Assembly (NCBI RefSeq): GCF_023156245.1
Contig: NZ_JAKZAH010000007.1
Location: 100,777 to 164,776 of the forward strand
Length of the DNA: 64,000 nucleotides
Direction: 5' to 3'
DNA from: Marinobacter bryozoorum
GTDB lineage: Bacteria; Pseudomonadota; Gammaproteobacteria; Pseudomonadales; Oleiphilaceae
Positions 8,337 through 17,541 of this stretch are shown one piece after another. Position 1 is the stretch's first letter, and each line of letters opens with the position of its first letter. The translations under genes and the position numbers were made by a program. The notes beneath the pieces were generated by a model that saw nothing but the letters and a program-made list of their open reading frames with translations, was not told the DNA's origin and did not search any database.

Positions 8337-9332
8337 TTATTTCCACTTGCGATGGTACGCGCCGAGGGTGGTAAGCCCACCTTCGGACAACCCGGCGAGG
8401 GTTGACTGCCAGGCCGGGTCGACCGTGAATTGCGGCCCTGTTTCCAGCCTGTCCAGGGCCTGGCGCCAGGTGCGGGCCACATCGGCGATATAGGCGGGAC
8501 TGCGCTGCCGGCCTTCAATCTTCACCGCGCTGATACCCAGGGCCTTGAGCTCTGGCAGCAGGTCCAGGGTATTCAGGCTCACCGGTTCCTCGATGGCGTG
8601 GTACACATCACCCTCCACCTCGAACCGGCCCTTGCACAGCGTCGGATAGCCGGCAGGCTCCCCCCGGGCGTAACGATCGATCAGCACCTCATTGAGGCGG
8701 GATTCCAGCCCGCCATCGGCGGTCTCTTCCCAGCGCACCGCCTTGGCCGGCGAACAGGCCCCCTTGCTATTGGGGGATTCGTCGGTGAGATAGGAGGACA
8801 GGTAACAGCGGCCCTCGGCCATGATGCACAGGCTGCCGAAGGCAAACACCTCCAGCTCAACCGGGCTGTGTTCCGCCACGCCCTTCACCTGGTCCAGCGA
8901 CAGGACCCTGGGTAGCACGGCACGACGGATACCGAAGTTGTCCTTATAGAACCGCAACGCTTCGTAGCTGGTGGCCGAGCCCTGAACCGACAGGTGGCGG
9001 GGCAGGTCGGGATAGCGGTTGGCGGCGTAGTCCAGCAACCCCATGTCGGCCAGGATCACCGCATCCACCCCCAGGCTGGCAGCCCGGTCCACCGCAGCGG
9101 TCCACTGCTGCCAGCCCTGGGGCTGGGGGTAGGTATTGATGGCGCAGAACACCCGGGCCCCCTTGCCATGGGCATAGGCAACGCCCTCAGCGGCCCGCTT
9201 GTCGTTGAAGTTGAGGCCGGCAAACTGGCGGGCGTTGGTGCTGTCCCGGAACCCCAGATAGACAGCGTCTGCACCGTTGTCGACGGCGGTTTTCAGGGCG
9301 GGCAGGCTGCCGGCAGGGCAGACAAGTTCCAT
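8337..9332 (-). CDS. ubiU: UbiU, U32-family subunit of the O2-independent ubiquinone hydroxylase
   Basis: 331 residues, the same length as E. coli UbiU. The start MELVCPAGSLPALKTAVDNGADAVYLGFRD is typical of the family; ATG 9332 is chosen over an upstream in-frame ATG at 9491 because of the SD GGAG and because the extra 53 residues look non-coding. Cluster cysteines fit EGRCYLSSYLTDESPNSKGAC and the later LCKGRF segment. First gene of the ubiUV operon; a NarL-like site lies about 100 bp upstream. Confidence 0.92.
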   Translation of the reverse strand: MELVCPAGSLPALKTAVDNGADAVYLGFRDSTNARQFAGLNFNDKRAAEGVAYAHGKGARVFCAINTYPQPQGWQQWTAAVDRAASLGVDAVILADMGLLDYAANRYPDLPRHLSVQGSATSYEALRFYKDNFGIRRAVLPRVLSLDQVKGVAEHSPVELEVFAFGSLCIMAEGRCYLSSYLTDESPNSKGACSPAKAVRWEETADGGLESRLNEVLIDRYARGEPAGYPTLCKGRFEVEGDVYHAIEEPVSLNTLDLLPELKALGISAVKIEGRQRSPAYIADVARTWRQALDRLETGPQFTVDPAWQSTLAGLSEGGLTTLGAYHRKWK

Positions 9333-9430
9333 GGCATTCTCCGGTGGCTGAAAGACTCCCGGAGACGCTACCGTTAAAGGGCCCAGGGTGCCTTGACCGT
9401 TGTCAGCGCAAGTGCAACCGGGCCGCCGGA

Positions 9431-9446
9431 TACCCACTTGGCAGTA
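9431..9446. promoter_or_regulatory. NarL-like 7-2-7 site before ubiUV
   Basis: TACCCACTTGGCAGTA consists of TACCCAC and an imperfect inverted partner (TACTGCC) with 2 bp between. A second half-site pair (CGGGGTACC, 9452-9460) follows. It is 99 bp upstream of ubiU. No good Fnr box was found next to it. Confidence 0.4.
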
Positions 9447-9617
9447 TCCTACGGGGTACCACCTACTCTCGATTAAACGCTTTAAAGTCAATTAATTAAC
9501 ATAGAGTTACAGGTAATTTCATTCAGTAACTACCCCTGCTCATACCCAATGATGCCAATATCGGTAACCGGCCCTTTGGGCCACAATGGCAGGACGACTT
9601 AATGAAGGGGCAGTCCC

Positions 9618-11639
9618 ATGAACTTCATCAACAATCTTTCCATGCGCGGCAAACTGATCACACTGGTTTTGCCGGCGCTTCTCGTCATCATTTTCTTCGC
9701 CGTTGGCAGCATCACCGACAATGCCGCCGAGTACCGGAATATGAGCCACCTACAGGACATGGTGAAGCTGGCGGAAATCGGCGACCCACTGGTGGAAACC
9801 CTGCAGAAAGAACGTGGCCGCTCCGCAGTGGCGCTGGCTGCCGAACCACGCTCCGATGCCGAGCAGCAAGCACGGCGAGCACTGGAGAACCAGCGCCAGC
9901 AGACTAACGCCGTCCTGGGGGACTATCGTTCGGAAGTTCAGGCATTGCTGGCCGACACCAGCTTTGATGGAGCGGTTACGGAGAGCATTGATCGCCTTGA
10001 ATCGGAACTGAGCCGCCTCAAGACTCTCCGACAGGATATCGACCGCCGCAACGTGACTGGTGGTGAGGCCGGCAACCGCTACACAGCACTGATTACCGAA
10101 ATCATCGACCGGGTTCCGCTGCTTGTCCGCCGGGCCACCGATGCAGAACTTTCCCGTGAGATCAACGCCTACTATGCCCTGGCACAAACCTCCGAGATGG
10201 CAGGTAGGGCGCGGGCTGCAGGTGCGGCACTGATCCGCTCAGGTGATTTCGATCTTCCCGCTGTTGGCAGGGTAACTGCTTTGAGCGGACAGCAGGACGC
10301 CTGGTACCGCAATGCCGTTGATATGCTAGCCGCCGACGCCCCCCTGCGTCGTTCGCTGGGCGCCTTCGTGGTCGGCCCGGAAGTACAGGCACTCCAGGCC
10401 CAACGGGAAACCCTACTTAGCAGTGCTTCCGGCATGTATGCCCTGGACGCGAACGAGTGGTTCGAGGTATCCACCCGGGCCATCGACGCGCTGAACGCTA
10501 TCCGCCAGGAAATGCTGACCCAGGTCGAGGCCATTGCCACAACGACAGTCGCCGGGGCGAGAAATGACCTGATCAGCGCCTCGGTGATCGCGGGTGCTGC
10601 CGTAGTGCTCGTGATCGTCCTGATGACCATCATCATCCATGCCATACACCGTCAGGTGAGTGAACTGCTCACCGGTGTGCAATACGCCATGGATGAGAAA
10701 GACCTGACCCGGGAAATACCCGTGTCCAGCAAGGACGAGACCGGCACCATCGCCAGGGCGATCAATGAACTGTTCAAGCGGTTCGCCGAGGCGCTGGCCC
10801 AGATCGACAAGGCCAGCGTGCAACTGGCCACCGCCACTGAGGAGACCAGTTCCACCGCCAACCAGAACACCTCCCAGGTGAAAGATCAGCAGCAACAGAT
10901 CGAACAGGTCGCCGCCGCTACCGAGGAGATGTCTGCCACCTCCGAGGAAATCTCCCGCAACACCCAGCAGGTGGCGGATGCTTCCAGCAGCGCCATGGAA
11001 AAGAGCCGCACCGGTGAGCAGGTCCTGCACTCCAGTGTTCGCCAGATCCGCGACCTGGCCGGCTCGGTGCAGGAGGTGAACCAGGTGATCGAGGAGCTGG
11101 AAAATCGCAGCAGCACCATCAGCGATGTGGTGGATGTGATCCGCAAGGTGGCCGACCAGACCAACCTGCTGGCACTCAACGCCGCCATCGAGGCCGCCCG
11201 GGCCGGCGAGCATGGCCGCGGCTTTGCCGTGGTCGCCGATGAGGTTCGTACCCTGGCGCAACAGACCCACGAGTCCACCACCAAGATCGAGGATATCATC
11301 AACGGCTTCAGGGAAATTACCGACAGCGCCAGTCGCTCCATCATTGCCAGCCACAAACTGGCGGATCAGACCAGCTCCCAGGCGGAGCAGATGGAACAGA
11401 CCTTTGCCGAGATCCTGATGGACGTGAACAGCATCTCTGACATGGCGACCCAGATTGCCACCGCGTCGGAGCAGCAGGTGTCGGTCACCCGTGAACTGGC
11501 CGGTAATATGGAAAGCGTCAGCGAGTCCGCCATCCTGACCCTCACCGGGTCACAGGAAATTACCCAGGTGACCACCGAGCAGGCCCGCCTGGCCCGGGCA
11601 CTTCAGGACCTGGCCAACGAGTTCAAGGTCGCCTCCTGA
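9618..11639 (+). CDS. Methyl-accepting chemotaxis protein with NIT (nitrate/nitrite-sensing) domain
   Basis: 673-residue transmembrane chemoreceptor. TM1 at about 13-31, then a periplasmic domain of about 280 residues that opens with the NIT-type segment [23 protein letters not shown] and is mostly helical; TM2 at about 318-342, HAMP at about 343-395, and the cytoplasmic signalling domain with the conserved hairpin tip [32 protein letters not shown] around 510-545, quoted here only as a location. NIT domains are known in nitrate/nitrite receptors, and the flanking genes are for nitrate respiration, so nitrate taxis is likely. A terminator follows 28 bp after the stop. Confidence 0.88.
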   Translation: MNFINNLSMRGKLITLVLPALLVIIFFAVGSITDNAAEYRNMSHLQDMVKLAEIGDPLVETLQKERGRSAVALAAEPRSDAEQQARRALENQRQQTNAVLGDYRSEVQALLADTSFDGAVTESIDRLESELSRLKTLRQDIDRRNVTGGEAGNRYTALITEIIDRVPLLVRRATDAELSREINAYYALAQTSEMAGRARAAGAALIRSGDFDLPAVGRVTALSGQQDAWYRNAVDMLAADAPLRRSLGAFVVGPEVQALQAQRETLLSSASGMYALDANEWFEVSTRAIDALNAIRQEMLTQVEAIATTTVAGARNDLISASVIAGAAVVLVIVLMTIIIHAIHRQVSELLTGVQYAMDEKDLTREIPVSSKDETGTIARAINELFKRFAEALAQIDKASVQLATATEETSSTANQNTSQVKDQQQQIEQVAAATEEMSATSEEISRNTQQVADASSSAMEKSRTGEQVLHSSVRQIRDLAGSVQEVNQVIEELENRSSTISDVVDVIRKVADQTNLLALNAAIEAARAGEHGRGFAVVADEVRTLAQQTHESTTKIEDIINGFREITDSASRSIIASHKLADQTSSQAEQMEQTFAEILMDVNSISDMATQIATASEQQVSVTRELAGNMESVSESAILTLTGSQEITQVTTEQARLARALQDLANEFKVAS

Positions 11640-11667
11640 GGCGTAACGGGGCAACCTGCCCCGGATA

Positions 11668-11702
11668 GCAAAAAGCCCGGTCGCGATGACCGGGCTTTTT
11701 GC
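11668..11702. terminator. Bidirectional Rho-independent terminator
   Basis: GCAAAAAGCCCGGTC, loop GCGAT, GACCGGGCTTTTTGC: an 11-bp or longer GC-rich stem with an A-run on one side and a T-run on the other. It lies between the converging chemoreceptor gene (+) and the symporter operon (-), so it can serve both. Confidence 0.92.
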
Positions 11703-11723
11703 GTTTCGGGAAGTCCCGCCGGG

Positions 11724-11858
11724 TTACAGCAGGTCCTCGTCCGAGTTTTTCGCCTTGCGCACATCCCGGGCAACCGCCCAGCAGATGACGCCAAGCACAC
11801 CCAGGGTCAGGGCGGGCCAGACCAGGATGTAGGCTCCGTAGACAAGTTCGTTATTCAT
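11724..11858 (-). CDS. Small single-span subunit of the adjacent sodium:solute symporter
   Basis: 44-residue protein beginning MNNELVYGAYILVWPALTL: one transmembrane helix (about 6-29) and a charged tail (RDVRKAKNSDEDLL). Its ATG overlaps the stop of the symporter gene (ATGA at 11855-11858), so the two are translationally coupled. Tiny proteins of this form are found next to some SSS-family symporters, where a small-subunit role is presumed. The gene ends 22 bp from the shared terminator. Confidence 0.75.
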   Translation of the reverse strand: MNNELVYGAYILVWPALTLGVLGVICWAVARDVRKAKNSDEDLL

Positions 11859-13525
11859 TTGGCGGCCTCCGGTACCAGGTGGGTATCGTCCTCAACGTCG
11901 TCATAGTCCCCGACGCGCTGACGGATCAGGTTGAAGTCGAAGCGCTCCTTGCTGAACAGGGTCATGGCCGTACACACCACCGCGCTGGCGCCATAGGCAG
12001 TCAGTGATGCTACCAGCACCATATAGTCCCGCAGGAAGCCAGTGGCGAAGAACAGCATGGCCGCCAGGGTAACCACACCGGCCACAAGCCCTGCCGCACG
12101 ACCAAAGAAGCCGAACACCATCAGGCCGATCACCACAGCCCCGCCGACCGAGGCCAGTACCTCGAAGAACAGTACCGTCAGGCCGGTCATTTCCAGCAGC
12201 TCAAAGCGCGCAATGCAGAACAGCGCCATGGCTGCCACCACGGACCAGGTAAACGCCGCATTGGTGACCCGATCCCAGTAGCAGCTGACGATGACCGGAA
12301 ACACAATGGCGCCCCACAATGCGCCGACGAACACCAGCATGACCAGGATATCCAGCGAGAAGCTGGCGAAGATCAGCCCGGCCACCGTGGCCACAATCAT
12401 GGTGATACGGCCCACCAGCATCATGACGCGGGGGCTGGGGTTATCACCGGCGATGTTTTTGCCATACACGTCCGCCATCATGATGGTGGAGAGGGCCGAC
12501 AGGTCCGAGTCCGCCGTGGAGGACAGGGAGCCGATCACGAGGACAAAGAACAGGGCGACAAACACCGGTGACAGGTAGGTGGAAACCATCTGCGGGATCA
12601 GGTTGTTCATTTTCCCGTCAATGGGTTCCATACCGACTGACAGCGCCATCAGGCCGATCATGCCCAGGCCGATCACAATGGCGCCATAGCCGATGGTAGC
12701 TGTCACGAAGGTGGACTTGATGTGTTTCTCGCGTACCGCGAACAGCCGCTGGGAAATGGTCTGGTTACCAATGGCATAGGCCAACACGGCCACAAAGAAC
12801 GGAGCACCCTGGTGCAGGATGGCTTCGACGGAGAACAGGTTGGCCTGCTCGTCGGTCAGCCGGCTGAGTCCCTCCACCATGACCGAGGGGCCACCTGCGG
12901 AGAACAGCACCGCCGGGATAATGATAATGGCAATGGCCATCAGGGCCACCAGCTGGGCAAAGTCGGTAAATACGGAAGCCCGGAAGCCCGAGGTGAGCGT
13001 GTAGGCCAGCACCCCTACCCCGGCCACGATCACACCGGTTTCGAAGGACAGCGGTGACAAAACGGATACCAGGGCGCCCGCCGCCGTGAAGTTGACCATG
13101 AGGCTGATCACACTACCGAGAATGTTGGAGACGGCCAAAATCATCTGGCTGGATGCGCCATGACGGGCATGGATCAGTTCACCCAGTGTATGGCCATTCG
13201 GCGCCAGTTTGCGGAAACGGCGACCGAAGGGATAGATGAACAGGATCATCAGCGCTCCCCAGAGCCCGTAATGGATAGGGCCGGAAACGCCATAGGTGTA
13301 GCCGGATGTGGCCGCAGCGTAGAAAGACGCAGCCCAGATCCAGGTGGCGGTCATACTGGCCGCCCCCATACCGAAGCCAACATGGTGACCGGCCACCATA
13401 AAGCCGGAGGTGTCCTCTTTGTCCTTGCGGATCAGCAGGGTAAGGAGGTAAGTGCCGCCATAGAAGGCCGCAAGCAATAGCAACACAGTGAGTGTTGAAA
13501 ACTGGGTAAAGCCGTTCTCGTTCAA
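11855..13525 (-). CDS. Sodium:solute symporter (SSS family)
   Basis: 556-residue integral membrane protein with about 13 hydrophobic segments. The SSS-type core is visible: SGFMVAGHHVGFGMGAASMTATWIW near the N terminus, YALGNQT-like segment YAIGNQTISQRLFAVRE near 265-280, and the Na+-site region GSLSSTADSDLSALSTIMM near 325-345. The C terminus is charged (RVGDYDDVEDDTH). The substrate cannot be named; monocarboxylates, urea and amino acids are all transported by relatives. It is coupled to a 44-aa partner and preceded by a long structured leader. Confidence 0.87.
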   Translation of the reverse strand: MNENGFTQFSTLTVLLLLAAFYGGTYLLTLLIRKDKEDTSGFMVAGHHVGFGMGAASMTATWIWAASFYAAATSGYTYGVSGPIHYGLWGALMILFIYPFGRRFRKLAPNGHTLGELIHARHGASSQMILAVSNILGSVISLMVNFTAAGALVSVLSPLSFETGVIVAGVGVLAYTLTSGFRASVFTDFAQLVALMAIAIIIIPAVLFSAGGPSVMVEGLSRLTDEQANLFSVEAILHQGAPFFVAVLAYAIGNQTISQRLFAVREKHIKSTFVTATIGYGAIVIGLGMIGLMALSVGMEPIDGKMNNLIPQMVSTYLSPVFVALFFVLVIGSLSSTADSDLSALSTIMMADVYGKNIAGDNPSPRVMMLVGRITMIVATVAGLIFASFSLDILVMLVFVGALWGAIVFPVIVSCYWDRVTNAAFTWSVVAAMALFCIARFELLEMTGLTVLFFEVLASVGGAVVIGLMVFGFFGRAAGLVAGVVTLAAMLFFATGFLRDYMVLVASLTAYGASAVVCTAMTLFSKERFDFNLIRQRVGDYDDVEDDTHLVPEAAK

Positions 13526-13603
13526 ATCAGAGCCTCTTTTTCTGAAACACAGGTATCCCGCCGGGGCCGGGCCAATTATTGGCGGCCGCCAGGATCAGGG
13601 GTC

Positions 13604-13690
13604 TGGAGTTTCCCGCTTGGGTTTGTTGCCAGGCTGGCAACGGCAGGGTGGGCTGTTTCAGCCCGGTTTCAGTGAGGCTAAGGGAAACTC
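13604..13690 (-). repeat. Structured element in the symporter leader
   Basis: Outer arms GAGTTTCCC and GGGAAACTC enclose two perfect inner hairpins, GTTGCCAGGCTGGCAAC and GGGCTGTTTCAGCCC. The overall form (long-range stem around two hairpins) resembles the palindromic elements in the window but shares no core sequence. It ends about 80 bp before the symporter start and would be in its 5' leader; it may be regulatory RNA or a different repeat. I could not match it to a riboswitch class. Confidence 0.5.
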
Positions 13691-13823
13691 AGGTGTGGCA
13701 GAAGCTCACACAGTTCTTTAGACGTCATGATATTTGCACTCCTCAAAATCGAATACTGAACTGGCCGGCGCATCATTGTGCCGTGCAGTGTTCAAGCTTT
13801 TGGATGCGAAAATCTGACAAATC

Positions 13824-13888
13824 GCCGGTTTTCGGTTAGAAATCCGGGGTCAGAATGAGGGAGCGCAAGACCATACGAGAAAACCGGC
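13824..13888. repeat. 10-bp inverted repeat
   Basis: GCCGGTTTTC (13824-13833) and GAAAACCGGC (13879-13888) are perfect complements 45 bp apart. No T-run follows, so it is not a clear terminator. Function unknown. Confidence 0.45.
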
Positions 13889-14035
13889 ACCGAGTCCAGT
13901 CTTTAGTGGGCGTAATATTAGTGTTCAATTTTGACCAGTCCTAGCATAGTGGTTATTGGCCGGTTGAAGTCTGAGGGCGGTTATGGAGAGCCGACTTTTA
14001 CAGTTTGCGGTATAAGGTCTGGTGGCTGGCGCTGA

Positions 14036-14131
14036 GGCAAGGGCGCTTTTTACGCCGCAATTCACGGCCCATCCATGGGCCGGCCTTGCTAAAGCGACGT
14101 CCTGTCGCAGCTCCAAAAGCGCCCTTGCCCC
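14036..14131 (-). repeat. Palindromic element copy 3
   Basis: Arms GGCAAGGGCGCTTTTT and AAAAGCGCCCTTGCCCC. On the minus strand the core holds GCGACAGGACGTCGC and CGGCCCATGGATGGGCCG (7-bp stem, loop TGGA), followed by TGAATTGCGGCG as in copies 1 and 2. The best match is copy 2 (5665-5764) in inverted orientation, including flanking CAGCAGGCAGTCTGACGG, so these two copies are recent relatives. Confidence 0.78.
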
Positions 14132-14263
14132 ATCGCCGTCAGACTGCCTGCTGGCCGCCGGCAAGGAATAATGGAAATAAGGGTATTCGGTACCTTCGCC
14201 CGGTTAACCAGAATCGGAGCTGACAGGAGCCGTTGAGATATCCGAAAAGTCACGAGTGTGAGG

Positions 14264-14358
14264 ATGGGGGAGGTCTTTCAGAGCAGCGACATGGATGTCG
14301 CGGAAGCGTTGGGGTGGCAGGACGCCCCTCCAACGCGGCGGCGAAAGACCTCCCCCAG
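14264..14358 (+). repeat. Palindromic element copy 4
   Basis: Arms ATGGGGGAGGTCTTTC and GAAAGACCTCCCCCAG. The core holds GCGACATGGATGTCGC (loop TGGA) and GGGGTGGCAGGACGCCCC (loop GCAGGA), with GGAAGCGTT between and GCGGCGGC after. The arms are unlike the other copies while the core plan is kept. It is 132 bp from copy 3 in opposite orientation, repeating the pairing seen for copies 1 and 2, and ends 69 bp from the hemN stop. Confidence 0.72.
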
Positions 14359-14427
14359 CCTTACACCGCCTCCGCAACTCACAGGCTACGGACGAAAACT
14401 CCGAATGTGCAGCCCCTCTTCGGACAC

Positions 14428-15840
14428 TCAGATAATCCGCGAGAACCGCTGAGAAGCCCCTTCCTTCCGATACAGATCGAAAATCTGGCAAATCGCGCGG
14501 ATCAGCAGCCGGCCGGCGGGCTGGACCTGGAGCAGGCGGCCATCATCCCCAATCAACTCGTCCTGGAACATCGGCTTCAACCGGCGCAGCTCGTCCGCAA
14601 AGTAGCCGTCAAAATCCTCGCCCCAGGCGGCCTGGAACTGTTCACGGTCCAGGCGGAACTGGCAAATCAACTGGCCGATTACCCAGCGGCGGATCTGGTC
14701 GTCCCGGGTCAGGCCAACGCCACGAATGGTGGCCAACTGACCCGCGTCGATGGCCTGCTCCCAGGCCGGCAGGTCATGGTTGTTCTGGAAGTAGGCATCA
14801 TCGGTCTGGCCAATCGCTGACACACCGAGGGACACCAGGTCGCAGTCCGCATGGGTGGTGTAGCCCTGGAAGTTCCGGTGCAGCCGCCCTTCCCGCTGGG
14901 CCACGGCCAGGGAGTCGTCCGGCTTGGCGAAGTGGTCCATGCCGATGTATTCGTAACCGGCCTCCAGCAGGCGGTTGATGGTGTTGTGGAGAATGGTCAG
15001 CTTCTGCTGCGGGCTGGGCAGCGTATCCCCCTGGATACGGGTCTGGGGATAGAACCGGTCCGGCAGATGGGCATAGCTGAATACCGAGAGACGGTCCGGC
15101 GACATCTCGATTACCGACTCCAGGGTTTCGGCGAAGCTTTCCGGGGTCTGGTACGGCAGCCCGTATATCAGGTCCAGGTTGATGGACCGGAAGCCGATGC
15201 GGCGGGCCTCGTTAAGCACGCCCTCGGTCATCTCCCGGGGCTGAATGCGGTTGACCGCTTTTTGCACCACCGGATTCACATCCTGAACGCCCAGACTGAT
15301 GCGGTTGAAACCCAGCTTCCACAGGGTAGGCAGGGTGTCTTCGTCCACTTCCCGGGGGTCGATCTCCACGCTGTAGTCGCGATCGTCGCCGGACTGCAGG
15401 TTGAACAGCTCGCCGTAGCCCGCCATCAGGTGCTCCATGACATCCTTCGGCAGGAAGGTCGGGGTGCCACCGCCCCAGTGTAGTTGCTGGACCGGGCGGT
15501 CAGCACCGAACAGCTGTGACTGCATGGCCGCCTCTTTCAACACCCGCTCCACATAGGGCATGGCCTTGTCACGCTTCTTGGTGATGACCTTGTTGCAGGC
15601 GCAGTAGTAACAGAGGTGCGCACAGAACGGCAGGTGGGTGTACAGCGACACCGGGCCACCCGCCGCCTTGCTGCGACCGGCTGCCTTCACCATATCGTCC
15701 ACCCGGAAGTCCGGCGTGAACTCCACCGCGGTCGGGTAGGACGTGTACCGGGGGCCACTCAGGTCGTAGCGGCGGATAAGGGCTTCATCCCAGATAAATT
15801 CGGGCAGTGTGGGTTCGGCAGTGGCCGGGGAAGCGGGCAT
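14428..15840 (-). CDS. hemN: Oxygen-independent coproporphyrinogen III dehydrogenase HemN
   Basis: 470-residue cytoplasmic radical SAM enzyme that decarboxylates coproporphyrinogen III to protoporphyrinogen IX without O2. The [4Fe-4S]/SAM motif CAHLCYYCACN (CX3CX2C plus the fourth cysteine of true HemN) is near residues 72-82; GGGTPTF, NLDLIYGLPYQT and the HemN C-terminal domain (GVSAIGQTDDAYFQN, RRWVIGQLIC) follow. The length matches HemN rather than HemW. It supplies heme for anaerobic cytochromes, and a likely Fnr/Dnr box lies 66 bp upstream of the start. Confidence 0.95.
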   Translation of the reverse strand: MPASPATAEPTLPEFIWDEALIRRYDLSGPRYTSYPTAVEFTPDFRVDDMVKAAGRSKAAGGPVSLYTHLPFCAHLCYYCACNKVITKKRDKAMPYVERVLKEAAMQSQLFGADRPVQQLHWGGGTPTFLPKDVMEHLMAGYGELFNLQSGDDRDYSVEIDPREVDEDTLPTLWKLGFNRISLGVQDVNPVVQKAVNRIQPREMTEGVLNEARRIGFRSINLDLIYGLPYQTPESFAETLESVIEMSPDRLSVFSYAHLPDRFYPQTRIQGDTLPSPQQKLTILHNTINRLLEAGYEYIGMDHFAKPDDSLAVAQREGRLHRNFQGYTTHADCDLVSLGVSAIGQTDDAYFQNNHDLPAWEQAIDAGQLATIRGVGLTRDDQIRRWVIGQLICQFRLDREQFQAAWGEDFDGYFADELRRLKPMFQDELIGDDGRLLQVQPAGRLLIRAICQIFDLYRKEGASQRFSRII

Positions 15841-15905
15841 GGCAATACTCGATCTGACGGGTGCATGGTGGTCGGCCAGTATAGGGTGGCCCGATTAAGG
15901 ACATC

Positions 15906-15919
15906 TTGACCGACATCAG
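15906..15919. promoter_or_regulatory. Fnr/Dnr-type box upstream of hemN
   Basis: TTGACCGACATCAG matches TTGAT-N4-ATCAA at 8 of 10 positions. It lies 66 bp before the hemN start, in the hemN-photolyase intergenic region; hemN of denitrifiers is commonly controlled by Anr/Dnr. Confidence 0.55.
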
Positions 15920-15995
15920 GTTCATTATAAGGGGATGGGGGCTGAACCACCCTTGAGCTGATGGCGTACTTCGGGTATCCCTTAAGGAATAGACC

Positions 15996-17528
15996 ATGGC
16001 AAACCTGATCCTGATTCTTGGCGACCAGCTCAGTCACCACCTCTCGGCCCTGGACGGGGCCGATCCTGCTCTCGACCGTATTGTCATGGCGGAAGTGCAC
16101 GATGAGGCCAGTTATACCAACCACCACAAGAAGAAGCTGGTGCTGGTATTCAGCGCCATGCGCCACTTCGCCCGGGAACTGCAAGCGGAGGGCTGGCAGG
16201 TTGTCTACCACGAGTATGCCCCTGACTCACCCCACAAGGACCTGCTATCGGTTGTACAGGAGCAGGTGTCGTCTCTCAGCCCGGATAAACTCGTGACCAC
16301 CGAATGCGGTGAATGGCGACTGGATAACCAGATCCGCCATTGGCATGAAAAACTGGGCGTTCCTGTGGAAATTCGCCCGGACAACCGGTTTATTGCGAGC
16401 AAGGAGGAGTTCGCCCACTGGGCCGATGGACGCAAGCAGCTACGCATGGAATTCTTCTACCGGGAGATGCGCCGCAAGACCGGCCTGCTGATGACAGCTG
16501 AAGGCGAACCGGAAGGCGGCCACTGGAACTACGACGCCGACAACCGTCGCAAGTGGAAGGGCCAGCCGCCGGCCCCGGCACCGTTCCGGGTGGAGCCCGA
16601 CGACATCACCCAGCAAGTGACAGCACTGGTGGACCAACACTTCAGTGACCACTTTGGCACCACCGACGACTTTCACTTTGCCGTTACCGCCGAACAGGCT
16701 CGCCAGGCCCTGGATTACTTTATCGACTTCGCCCTGCCCTGCTTCGGAGATTACCAGGATGCCATGGCAGACCAGGAGGACTGGCTGTTCCACGCCATCC
16801 TGTCACCCTACCTGAACTGTGGTCTGCTGGACCCCATGGAGGTGTGTGAAGCCGCCGAACGGGCCTGGTATGCGGGGCAGGCGCCCCTCAATGCCGTGGA
16901 GGGCTTTATCCGCCAGATTATCGGCTGGAGGGAGTTCGTGCGGGGGATCTACTGGCTGAAAATGCCGGCGTATGCCGAAGAGAACCGCCTTGGCAACGAC
17001 CGCCCCCTGCCCTGGTTCTATTGGAGTGGCGAAACCGGCATGCACTGCCTGCACCGCACCATCGACAGTACCCGGCGCAACGGCTATGCCCACCACATTC
17101 AGCGGCTCATGGTCACCGGCAACTTTGCCCTGCTGGCCGGCATCAAACCGGAGGAGATCTGCGACTGGTACCTGGCGGTCTATGCCGACGCCTACGACTG
17201 GGTCGAGCTACCGAACACCCTGGGCATGGTGATGCACGCGGACGGCGGCTACCTGGGTTCCAAGCCCTACGCCGCCAGCGGCAAGTATATTAACCGCATG
17301 TCCGATTACTGCAGTCAGTGCCGGTACAACGTCAACCACACCACGGAAGACGACGCCTGCCCGTTCAACGCCCTTTACTGGCACTTCCTGGACCGCCATA
17401 AAGACGATTTCAGCCGCAATCCACGCATGGTCATGATGTACCGCAACTGGCAGCGGCAAGATCCGGACCACCGCCAGGCCACCCTGGAGCGGGCCAACTG
17501 GTTGCTGGACCACCTGGACGAGCTTTGA
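15996..17528 (+). CDS. Iron-sulfur bacterial cryptochrome/photolyase (PhrB-like, (6-4) class)
   Basis: 510-residue flavoprotein of the photolyase-related family that begins LILILGDQLS, typical of the Fe-S photolyases repairing (6-4) photoproducts. The helical FAD domain carries HAILSPYLNCGLLDP, GFIRQIIGWREFVRGIYW and NTLGMVMHADGG. Four cluster cysteines fit EEICDWY plus the C-terminal group YCSQCRYNV and DDACPFN. ATG 15996 has the SD AAGGAA. It is divergent from hemN and convergent with the HAD gene, ending 13 bp from its stop. A second photolyase of another class lies 2 kb on. Confidence 0.88.
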   Translation: MANLILILGDQLSHHLSALDGADPALDRIVMAEVHDEASYTNHHKKKLVLVFSAMRHFARELQAEGWQVVYHEYAPDSPHKDLLSVVQEQVSSLSPDKLVTTECGEWRLDNQIRHWHEKLGVPVEIRPDNRFIASKEEFAHWADGRKQLRMEFFYREMRRKTGLLMTAEGEPEGGHWNYDADNRRKWKGQPPAPAPFRVEPDDITQQVTALVDQHFSDHFGTTDDFHFAVTAEQARQALDYFIDFALPCFGDYQDAMADQEDWLFHAILSPYLNCGLLDPMEVCEAAERAWYAGQAPLNAVEGFIRQIIGWREFVRGIYWLKMPAYAEENRLGNDRPLPWFYWSGETGMHCLHRTIDSTRRNGYAHHIQRLMVTGNFALLAGIKPEEICDWYLAVYADAYDWVELPNTLGMVMHADGGYLGSKPYAASGKYINRMSDYCSQCRYNVNHTTEDDACPFNALYWHFLDRHKDDFSRNPRMVMMYRNWQRQDPDHRQATLERANWLLDHLDEL

Positions 17529-17541
17529 GGTCTCCCCCCTC

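Larger units (their letters stand above)
13526..14427. other. 0.9-kb gene-free stretch rich in inverted repeats
   Basis: No reading frame here looks coding. It contains a structured element at 13604-13690, a 10-bp inverted repeat at 13824-13888, and two palindromic elements at 14036-14131 and 14264-14358. The left part should hold the symporter promoter and leader, the right part the hemN 3' region. Confidence 0.7.
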
